64,000 nt of DNA from Branchiostoma floridae. Lineage: Eukaryota; Chordata; Leptocardii; Amphioxiformes; Branchiostomatidae. Within the stretch, counting starts at the first letter, position 1, and every line of letters starts with the position of its first letter. The notes under the pieces are model-generated. The model did not search any database and was not told the DNA's origin. It saw only the letters and a program-made list of their open reading frames with translations. This document shows, piece after piece, positions 39,701-51,700 of the stretch. Position numbers and translations under genes: made by a program. The stretch lies in contig NC_049988.1 in assembly GCF_000003815.2 (NCBI RefSeq), positions 7,102,702-7,166,701 of the forward strand, given 5' to 3'.

Positions 39701-42700
39701 TACTGCAGGCTCTTGCACACATTCCCCAATTAGCAACCAATCGAAACACTTAAAGTCAAACTTCACGTTTTATGACGTCAACAAGACAGAGTTAGCAGCG
39801 TGTCGTTACCTCACTTCCTAAGCACTCTGGGCATTAAATGGCTCCATTTAGGCCCATTTCCTTTTTTCTTCCAATGAAAGTACTACACTCAAAACTCAAG
39901 GCTATTTTACACAAACATGCACAGGGTCATAGCAACAAAACTTCATGTTTCGGCCACATGAACACAAACTTCACGTTTTATGACATCAACAAGAAAGAGT
40001 TACCAGCGTGTCGTTATCTCATTTCCTAAGCACGCTGGGCGGTAAATGCCTCACTTAGGCCCATTTCCTTTTTTACATAGACATGCACAAGGCCATAGCC
40101 ACAAAACTTCATGTTTTGGCCACTTAAACATGAGTGTAAGTGCTTAAAGTTTGGTTGTTAAATGGTTCCATTATTGACCATTTCTTTTTCCATTCCGAAT
40201 TACTTTAAATTCAGACTAAAAGCCATTCCAAACTCGCTTTGCCGAATTCTTAAGAACAATTTTTTGACATCCAGACATTAGAGAGCTTTGTGCTTTCTCC
40301 TAGATAATTTTATAAAATTTGATATTCACATTAATTTGGTCTTTCATACATCAATACCGTTTATATCAGAAACATTACACACAGTTTGGCAATCTATTAG
40401 TAAAATAATACAGGCTATGTAGAAGTACTGAGAATCATTGATAATATTGCAGAAAACAACCACGAAAAAGCAAGCAGTGGCTAGACCACATTGAACTTCA
40501 CTACATGTAGTTATCGAAAAAGCATCATAGTACACAATGTATGAGCCTTAGTCTGACGATGGCCACTTTACCTTTTACATAACATGGTAGTTGTTCTTGA
40601 CGCCAAAACCATTCACCCACTGGACAGCTGCATAAAAGTCCCTCAAGTAGGTTTTTGTACTTTAGTTATCAAGTACATGTATTACATCATACCTCTAACA
40701 ATTTGAACCCTCCATATGTAAGGTGACATTGGAAAGCATAAATATGTCATTGGAAAACCATTAATTGTGTAAGTACCATTTATGACACAGAAGAAGTGAT
40801 CATTAGCGATCGTGCAAGCAGCCCCATTTAAATTCACTTAGCTCTAATTACTATATGGAAAATATGTGATGACTTGAACATTAATCAAGGGTTGTATGCA
40901 CACACACAAATTGAACACTTTACAGATTCATAACTGTAATATCTCTTCTTGAAAGTCACTGCGATTATGAGTCCCTCGTTGATAAAAAGCTTTATCCAGA
41001 CACACACACATGCAGGAATTAGGACTAAGAATGAAGGATTTTTAAAGGGGCCCTTAATTGGGACGTATTCTTAACTGCCATGAATAATTATCTAAAATCT
41101 CCTGATTGGGTCACGATTTTCAATGCTTTTGATGTTCCAAAAGTTTCCAACTACGGGTGAGATAGAAACTTCAAAAATCGTCATCTACGACACTACTCCA
41201 CCAACCGGAAAATCGTCATCCCCAACACTTCTCCCAAAATAACTGCCCAGAATCGTATGTAGGGGATATCCTGTCCTGCTGTGACGTTCTCCTTAGCTAT
41301 TCCTCAGACTCTTTGATTCAATCAAGTGTGGCCGGCTGACGTGAACTGCCCACACACAGGTAGGTAGTAATTATATGCAAATCCCATTAAGTCAGTAGCC
41401 AATCCCCATGCACTCCTTTAGACCCTTGCAGCATTGAAAACCAAGGAGGGTGTTGCGGTGTGTATTTAAGACTGAACAACTTTCCCCCTCACAGTGCACT
41501 GAGAGCTGAGAGAGATGGCAAGAAGACTCCGACAGTGCGAAGTCTGTGCGTTGCTTTTTCTGACTACTGCTTTGACGGTCCTTGGTCTTCCTACCACCAT
41601 ACAGAGGGTAAGTCCTTCAATGCTGTTTCTCTCCCTTTTCTTTCTCTATCTCCGGTCTAATGTCTGTTGTTCCCCATCTTGCGAGGGTTACATGTATTTG
41701 GACGTTGCAAGATGTTATTTCAAAAGTCTAGGAAATTCTATCAGTTTCGAGCCTACAGTTTCTCAAGAAGATGATAGCTAGAAGGACTTGAGTCTATCCG
41801 ATCTTGAGCTTTGTCAATTTTCCCTTGTCAGATGCTCTTTTTCCTTGATTTCCTGTACAATGCCAACTGAAGGAAGGTTTGACAAGTCAAGGACTACAAG
41901 AAGCTACTAAGCTCGATAATACTTACTGTGCTGGTAATACTGTATACTGAATACCATTTAATCAGCTATCGCATGCCTGCTATAATGATTTGATATATAC
42001 ACCAAAGGGCAGTCCTTCCAGAGACTCAAAACAGAATTATAGACAAATCAATGTGTAATCAATGGCTCACTGCTTGACCTTAGGTTTTGTTGTTTGACCA
42101 TCATGCAGGGACTTCTCACTTTGCTTCTCTGTTATACATGTTATACACCATTGTAACAATTATACATGCATGCTTTGGGCAATTTTACTGATCATGAGTT
42201 CCACCAAGAAACATTGATTACACTCATGTATGTCATATTCAAAAATTACGATATGCAGCATTAAAAAGTCATCGAGGACAATTCTACATGTAATTGGACT
42301 TGAGATCTACTATACTCTTGAACTTGATTTCATCAGTTTTGCACTTCTTTGTTGTAACATTTTCTAAATCTTGATCATACTTTAATCCTGGGCATTTCTG
42401 CAAGCAAATACAATCATGTACCAACATGAAAAGATTGTGCTTCATAGACTTACAGCCCTCCTCATGTAAGGAAATAAATTCGGAAAATCACAATTTTGCT
42501 GTCAGACGAAAGTTGAAAATATTCTTGAATCCAAATATTTGTCTTCTTTCTGTTTACATAACTTCATAACCTTTCTGAAAAGGGCTAAAATACAAAATTA
42601 TCTGAACTTTACGGAAAGCCTGTCTACCGTAGCATGAAATTAAAGGTACTTACAGATGACCATCTGCAACATTTTTAACGGTTGTGATGTGTTGCGCAAG

Positions 42701-45700
42701 AGGTTCATTAACATTCGTCCGTACTAATGTGTCCAAATTTCGTTTATCAAAAACTGGATACTTCCTAGCTAAAACCTATCCGTTTTCTAGGGTTGCGTAT
42801 GTGAGATGCACCCTATATATAGCACATGTATCCTGGTTGAAATCAGACTAAGATTTTGGACACGAATAATCATATTCGGATTCAACTAACCCTGGTATGA
42901 ATGCAAATGGATATGTCCGGATTTACGCCATATCCTGATATATCCGGATATGCGAATCCTAGTATGAACGGGGCCTTATTTCCTGTATAAAGATCCTCTT
43001 TGCTCTATTGAAAAATCCCCTTAGGAGATACCTTGTACTTCCTTTTTCATATAGATTTACCGGTAATCAATGTCCAAAACAAAGAGACCTCGAGTAACAG
43101 CAAGGGGTTTTGAAATCCTGCAACTCATCGCTGTAACTACTGTATAACGTTACTACCGGTGAATGTGTCCCGAGTTTTAAATTAGAGCTACATGTAGGCA
43201 CTGTTCACCAGGGTTCAACATATTTTCTAAAATTCACTAAGTCTTGTCCTATCAGGTAAGTACATAAAAAATTTACTTGCCCGAACCAACTTTTGAAATG
43301 CCGGAAATTTAAATAACATTTTTTCTTGTGTATGTGTTTTTCCCTTTCAGCAATAGAGTTCTTTTATCATTGGCTCTCTTTTTTTCATTGACCAATGCTC
43401 AATGCCATGACTGAAAAGTAACAAGTTTATTCAAATCTCACTCATAGGAAAATCTTACTTGCCCAATCGAGCAGGTGGGCTACAACATTTACTTGCCCGA
43501 TGGCCACTTTACAAATGCCTGGGACAATTGGACTATTGGACTTGTCCAACCCTGGTTCGCACTTTGTTAAAGTATCTATTCTGATAGAGGGATGTTTGGT
43601 CAAGGACCTGGCCATTGGCGACCTTTCTGACATGTTGTGTATAGGCCATTTAAGCATGCCAAGCAAATCTTATGGAAGACATCAGTGTGCAGAAATGACA
43701 TTATTCTTGGTATTTTTTTACTGTTAATCAACTTTCTATTCAACAAACCTACGAAATTGTATTTTCTGCACGTGTGATTCCATCTTGTTGACATCCCGGG
43801 AATGACAAATCATATTAGGCTGACAGCATCGTCTGACCTTAATTTCATGTCCTTTATTGTATGGCCTTTACATGTATAACGTAAGTCATAACATACAAGC
43901 TTCACAGTCACGCTGCAACAGTAATTGTACATGTCACGACATGACCGACTTGTCACACCTAACCTTGCATATCTAACTCGTTGATTAAAGCAACAGGTAT
44001 ATAGTGAGCCACCACTGTACTCGGCGCTCCACTTTACCATGATTAGAGCTGTTAATGTATTTATGAAATAACTTAATCCTGAAAATCTCTGGGGGCGGGG
44101 GGATGGTGCAATTAAGTTTGATTCATAAAAGTACACTAATATACAAATGTATCCAAATTAATAACCCAATTAATGCTTAATTCCTATTTCCACTTCATTG
44201 TCATTCCTTTCTCATATATTTTGACCTTAATTTTTTTTAATCATCTGTAGCCCTGTCCTTAAGCTTATTTATCAAAGGCTGTTGGTGTCTGTAGCTTTTG
44301 ACAATGTCAATTGAAATGTCATTTCATAGTTATTTTCCAGTAAGCAGTATGCTATAAACCCCTTTCCAATGCCGTTGTGTTCCAACTCCCCTATACACGT
44401 ACTATATGTTCTGACAACCCCATGTTCCAACACCCCTATGTTCTAAAAACTAAAAAATGTTAAATGTATGTTAGTGTCACTGACAAAAGATAAGCGGAAA
44501 TTTGGTTGTTGGTTCACAGATTTATGAAACTTTAAAGTGAATATATAGCAAGCGGACAACATAAATCCAACGGGCAGTATTTCACTTCATAAACCTGAGT
44601 GCACCAAGGCTTACACATGCCATGGTCCTTGGGCTTTGTTTTCGTTTTGATTTTCCAGTAAAGCATATTTTTTTTATTGTGTTACAATTTTAAACTTTAT
44701 ATCCTTACACAAAATCAAGCACTTACCAACATGCTTTCGATCAATCCTTATCAAGTTGAAATGACCCAAAGCCTAAATCACACATCTGGACCGGAAGCGT
44801 GACATCAGCAAAGGGTCAAAGGGGCTTGGTAGTCAGTATCAGCCCCCGTCTCGGTTGAGGGAAGGTTGGTGGGCTCTGATGTAAATGGCTTTGTTTTGTG
44901 TATGAATATCAATTTTAAAATTGTAACATAATGTTGACTACCATCATAGATTAACTTACATTTAAGTATATTTTTTATCTTAAGAAAATCCGTGAACCAA
45001 CAACTAAATTGGTGTGGCCTAATGAACTTACTGTATACGTGTACATGTACGACTGTTTCAATGGTTATTTCCCAACAGCAGAACGATTGGCTATTGGGAA
45101 GTGACCTGCAACACCAGCCCAGCAGGGGGATAGTTGACGAGCAGCTATGGGGACCAATCAGCCACTACAACTACGTCCTTCCCGTTAGAGTCACCAGGGG
45201 ATTCGGGGTAAGTAACGTTTGCACTTTAAATTCAATATTCGCATCGCAAGTAAAAACATCTGGGAGAAAAGTAAAGAAAACTAGAGATTACTCCTTGGAT
45301 GATGTAATTTAAAGGTAAAAAGCTGTGCAAATTCAAATTAATTTACTCTCTGGAGATTCCAAACTGGATGCAGTAGTAGAAGATAAAATTCAGCTCATTC
45401 ACAAGATTACTTTATTTTTGCAAGATTAACTTTGTGTAGAAATGCATTCCTTTTAATAGAAAAATAAGTCTTGGAGTAACAACTTGTGATGATATCGAAC
45501 TTGTAATAGTTTGCCAGTTTTTATGATAGAACAGGATTAACAATGATGGTTATTACTACATTACTACATTTTCTACAGTTTTTACATTTTCTACCCAACA
45601 TCTTCAATGGGTACTATAGGTAGTTGTGTTACCCGAGGCAAAGAAGGTCATCAACCATGCAATGATAGTGAAATTTTGAGATAATTTTGTTAGCCTCTCC

Positions 45701-48700
45701 GTCTTTCTAATTGCTTTATATATAACCTATGGCAATTGTTCAGTAGATTTACGATACAATTTTGATGTGTTGGCCAAGGGAAGACATTACAGTCCCTGGC
45801 AAACATTCTCACGCCTTTGGGTACAGGGCCGCAACAAGGTTGCCCGTAACTCCCCACAACCCTGGAACGACGAAGACGCAAACACCGACCTCGAAGCGAC
45901 CCCCCACGAAATCCAGACAAGAGCAAATCCGTGGCAGAAGTACGGAAAGTTGTGGGTGAACGGTGCATCGAGACAAAACAAGCGAATCTCGACCAATGAA
46001 GATGCAACAAGCCCCTTGGGAGGAAGTAATCTAGATGACCTTGAAGTAGAAATAAGGTCAAACCCCTGGAATAAGTTTGCCAACATGTGGGTTAAGGGGC
46101 ATGGCAAGAGGGGCTTTGACACAGTTCCAGCCTTCTCTGAGCTCACGCCATCAGATCCCACAAATATCGATAAACGACAGGTTACCAATCCCTGGAATAC
46201 GTTTTCTAACTTGTGGGTCAAGGGCACGGGGAAGCGATCAGCCGACGTAGTTAGCGATTCTCAACTAGCTGAGCTCTCTGACCTGTTGGCTGAGAAGAGA
46301 GCAGGAGGGAACCCGTGGAATAGGTATGCTAATATGTGGGTTTCGGGCGTATCGCAACCACGCGAGGGTAGATCGAGTCCATGGAATACCTATTCTCAGT
46401 CTTGGGTATCTGGGAAGGGGAAGCGTAGCCCTTGGGGCAAATATGCCCATCTATGGGTGGAAGGTCAATCCAAACTCAAGAGAGGACAAAACCCCTGGAA
46501 TGACTTTGCCCATATGTGGGTGGGGGGGAAGTCGAAGCCAGGCAAGCGAGAGGGGGGCGAACTAGAGGACCATGTGATTGATCTCAGAGCGAACCCCTGG
46601 AATGATTTTGCCCATATGTGGGTAGGGGGGAAGTCAAAGCCAGGAAAAAGAGAAGGGGAACTAGTAGAAGACCACGAGATTGATCTAAGAGCAAACCCCT
46701 GGAACCAGTTTGCCCATATGTGGGTGGGAGGAAAGTCGAAGCCAGGAAAACGAGAAGAAAGGGAACTAGTAGACGACCACGAGATAGACCTAAGAGCGAA
46801 TCCCTGGAACCAATTTGCCCATATGTGGGTGGGGGGAAAGTCGAAGCCAGGAAAACGAGAAGAAGGGGAACTAGTAGAAGACCACGAGATAGATCTAAGA
46901 GCGAACCCCTGGAATGATTTTGCCCATTTGTGGGTGGGAGGTAAGTCTAAGCCAGGAAAAAGAGAAGAAAGTGAACTAAAAGACCACGAGATAAATCTAA
47001 GAGCAAACCCTTGGAACCAGTTTGCCCATATGTGGGTTGGGGGGAAGTCTAAGCCAGGAAAACGAGAAGATGGGGAACTAGACGACCATCTGATCGATCT
47101 AAGAGCAAACCCTTGGAATCAATTCGCCCATATGTGGGTGGGCGGGAAGTCAAAACCAGGAAAACGAGAACAAGGGGTACTAGAGGACCATGAGATCGAA
47201 CTAAGAGCGAACTCCTGGAACAAGTTTGCCCATATGTGGCTTGGGGGGAAGTCTAAGCCAGGAAAACGAGGGGAGAGTGAACTAGAAGACCACGAGATAG
47301 ATCTTAGAGCGAATCCTTGGAACCAGTTTGCCCATATGTGGGTAGGGGGGAAGTCAAAGCCAGGAAAACGAGAAGGGGAACTAGTAGAAGACCACGAGAT
47401 CGATCTAAGAGCGAATCCTTGGAATCAATTTGCCCATATGTGGGTGGGGGGCCAGTCAAAGCAAGTAAAGAAGTCTGAAACTAGCAAGAATCAATCCGAG
47501 GAAAGTGATGGTCCACAGGACAGTAACATCGAAAACCAAAGTGAAAAGCTTGAGGATAAAAGCATAGATGAAAAAGCAATGCAAGGTGAACCGCAAGATG
47601 TTACCAAGAAGTCCAGCCCTTGGCAAAACTATGGAAAAATGTGGGTGGAAGGACAGGGGAAACGAGATTCCATCAACGGAGACCCGGTCGAAGAGAGGTC
47701 CTGGAATAAGCAGGCACAGATGTGGACAAAAGGGATGAAAAAGGACCCGACAATATCGAGGGAAGGGAGTGAGGAGAGCGAAGGCGTTGAGACGCGTTCG
47801 GACCCGTGGGGCAAGCACGCTCAGCTCTGGACACAGGGTCAGTCCAGGCGACAGAAACGGAGCCTCGAGGTCAGTACGTAGCGACATGTGGCGCCGGCGC
47901 AAAGTGCATGCTATCGTAGACGCATGCTATAGAGGCAGCGGCATCCGTAGAGCATCCTATGTCCAACATAGCAAATTAGACTTTTAGTTGCATCATTTCA
48001 TACAGAAGAAGCTTGTAGTGCTTGAAGCTCCAACATTATAGCAATATTATGGCAAACTACATGTAGATGCCAGTAGTAGCATACAGTCATGTAGTTGGTA
48101 AGACTAAGAGAATGCCAGACATGCATGAAGAGAGACACTTGACGAGCTAGAAGCAACAAACAACCATTTTTCTAATTACCCCATCAAATTCTTGGTTTCA
48201 TAGAAAAATGCTTGTAGACATGTAGCACTAGAATGCCATATAAATCGTTTACTGCATGCTCTGAACATGCTACATTGCTTGAGGCATGCATACGAATTTT
48301 TAGTACTTGTTGTAGACTACATAAAACATTATAAAAGCCAACTAACTTGAACAATATATGATTGGTGAATGTAAAGTTCCATCAACTTATTTCATTTTGC
48401 AAACCTACATTGTGATGCTGCTAAGGCAATTGTTCTTATCTTGGATCTGGATTTGTTTTATTGTGATTTTTTTAATTCATGGGCAGATAGAAATAAAGGT
48501 TAATCTATGGGTCATAAGCTTTCAGTTTTACTGTTTATAAAGATACTAAGTGTTGATTTCATACAATAAAAGCCTTGATATGCCACCTTGGCATACCTCC
48601 TTGCAAAGTCACCTTGGAAGTGGTAATTCCACACTTTAAAATTCAATCTGTTGCATTGCATTATACATTAAAGGAATCATTCAATATGCATGTTGCAAAG

Positions 48701-51700
48701 GCAATAGAAAATTCCATCATTGTTGAAGCATTCTGAGTTCAAGTTACATCCCAGGCAGCATTGTTTAATACAAGAAGGGCATCATTTTGCAAGATAAATG
48801 TAGCAGAACTAAGATAAAATCCATTACCACATTCCGATTCAAATGGCAAATAGGTCTCCGTAGATAAGATCGCTGGTTGCATTCCTTGATACAACATGCT
48901 ATCCTGAACTAAAGTTGAAGAAGCAATGAAAAATCCCATGTTCAACATGGCAGAAGAAATCATTAAATGTATATGTTATGACACTACAGGGCAAGGAAGT
49001 GCATATGGATCAGAAGAACTTGTATCTAGTATAACATGTACTTGGTACAAAAGTCCACTTACTGCAATAAAAAAAAATGAATCAAGTATATAGGCCCAAC
49101 AGTGTAATATCCTTGTTTCCATTCTCTTCATCTGCCATTTTTGCTACAACTTACATTTGTACAGTCACTTAAAACTTACAACACAGAAGTACAACACACA
49201 TACCTTTTCAACTAGGAAGAACAGTAACTGTTATGGGAATATAACTGTTGCTTCTTTAACCTTTAACACACCAAGGTAGCCATTTGGCTACACATTCTCT
49301 ATAATTGGCTATGGGATTAGGAAGCTGGGAGGTTAAATGTGTCCTGTCCTTGGTGCTGAAGTGTTGTAAACGTGAGAGCCGGTTGGATCACTGTACAATA
49401 AAGTCTTTCTGCTCTGTTGCTAAATCTGCTTCACTGACTTTAAAACCCAAGTCTCATATGGACTAAACACCTTTTACTCGGCACCTGTGACAAGCATATG
49501 ATGTACATGTACATCAACAAGTTTTGTACTCAGGAAGAAAAACAATAAAATTATTTGCAGTTAAAAGAGTAACTGTGACAGAATGCAAGACAGAGCACAT
49601 GATGTGTTTGCAGTGAGAGTTCATAGCAGAAAAAAAAATACAAAACCACTGCAAACATGCTATGATTTACGTACAGTGATAAAAAGGATGTTCCTGTCTT
49701 ATTTGCAGAGCCGAGGACCAAGACGACCATGGACCACATGGACGAAGTTGTGGATCGGCGGGACAGGAAAAGGCGAGAGGGTCGCTCGGAGCATCCGGGA
49801 AGACAGGAGGACGGGCACTGACTTCGGCTTCTGACATTCAAACAAAGGTCAGACGCCTGGGGCATCTTAACATTTGCAACACTTTTTTCCAGGAAACCCT
49901 TTTTCCAGGACATACTTTTCCAATGGAAGATTCTTCCATTTTTCAGTGTTGATAACTGAAAGTGTGGTTTAAATTGATTTTTGTTTGATAACCTGGCCAA
50001 CTGAATCAGAAAAAATCTGGACCAACTCTTGAAATTGTAGGCTAATTTACTTCATACAATATATTAATGGTCAAAATGGCCCTTACCTATTAATAGATAC
50101 CACAGTCTGGCACATTTCCAAAATGGTACCTTGCCAAGTGGTCTTTTTTTTTTTTTATACATACTTTTTTCACAGGATGTGATTTTTCACACTAAAGGTA
50201 CAAGTATCATATCATGGTTTTTACTGATATCTATAAAATCCTGTTTTTATGTTTAAGGAAATCATATTCCATTTCTTCTTCTTCTTCAAAACAAATAAGA
50301 CCTGGACCAGATGGCTATCACCATGGTTACTGGAGGTGTAAGAGACACCTTGTAGTATTTGGTTACATAATGTAGCAAGTGGCAGGACAGGGGCTGGTTA
50401 CCATTATGATATATGAATGTGTTTCAGTATTAATAAACAGAGCGGTACTTTGTTATGCTAGACCAATTTGTGAAGGTAAACATTATGAATTTGCTTGCAA
50501 TTGCTCCCATAATTTCTAGTTGTTGCTTTTAACAAGTTTCTCAGTGCAAGGCCACATAGACCACTTTTGGGTTTTGCTAAAAAGTTGCTCTCCCTTTTTT
50601 AGATGATTGAATCAGATGATGACGAACTGTGATGTGCTGCACCAAAAGATGACTGAAGACAACCCAGACCAAAGGAGATTCCTCTGAACTGAATACATTC
50701 CTAATGTACAAAAGGAAAAAGGACTATTTTCAAACATATAGCAGAGGCAAGCTCATGTACGTAAGCATTCTGTGATTCAGAGGCAAGATTGTTTGCCTCA
50801 TTCTGAGTCGAGAAAAGCACAAAGACGTACAAGTTGTAAGGCATTATATATCAATATTGCCTAGAGGTGAATGATGGAAAATACTACAAACAACATCTGC
50901 AAAGTCTGCAGGGATAATAGGAAATAAAAACTCAGCAGAAGTTTTAAAGAATCTGGTGGTTTCTTGTTTTTTATTTTGAGTCTTGTTAGTAATTTATCAA
51001 CAATATATAACAATTTATGATGGGGTTGAAACTTGAAAGTATGAGGTATAATTATAAGTTGAAATATGATACAATGTAGGAGAAGCAATATACTTTTTAA
51101 CCTTCTCCCGAATGCCTAACTCAGTAACCAATAGAAAATCAGTAGCCAACTTCGTATTCGGTGTTCCAAAGGCTTGAATTTAACTAGAGCCACATTCAAA
51201 GAGCCTGTATTCATGAATGATTTGTCAAAAACATGAACAGTCAAACCTGTCTATAGCGGCCACTCAAGGGACTGGACAAATGTAGCCACTATAGACAGGT
51301 GGCCACTATAGAGAAAATGCTGATCAATTGACCACCATGATTTCAGTACCCACTGATCTTTCTCACCAAGTAACATTGTCTCGATCGTCTTAAAATTCAA
51401 CTGACCCTGCCAAAGTCAAATCTACCGAAAATGATTGATATTGCCACGCGCAATGTTGGTAAATTTACCAAAATGACCCTGTCGGGAACTCGAATCCTTG
51501 CATGTATGGCCGCAATATGCAGTGTTTCTGTATCTACAGGACCGGGAATCATCTGGCCGTGTTGGAGAGGTGGCCGCTATAGACCATTTCTTAATGCTTA
51601 GGTCAATGGGAAAAATCCAAGGGACCGAGAAAAAGTGACCGCAATGGCCAGGTGGTCGCTATGTAAAGGTGGCCGCTAATACAGGTTTGACTGTACATCT

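Noticed and set aside
46490-47462. Regular repeat-spacer array resembling CRISPR
   Set aside because: It is a coding tandem repeat in a eukaryotic gene; spacers are related to each other and in frame.
45690-47902. Minus-strand and alternative-frame open frames over the peptide array
   Set aside because: They are antisense or shifted shadows of the GC-rich repetitive coding exon; none has a signal or family motif.
41515-49834. Naming the gene as an MIP/allatostatin-B orthologue
   Set aside because: Only the tryptophan spacing agrees; the amidated C-terminus is different and no phylogeny is available.
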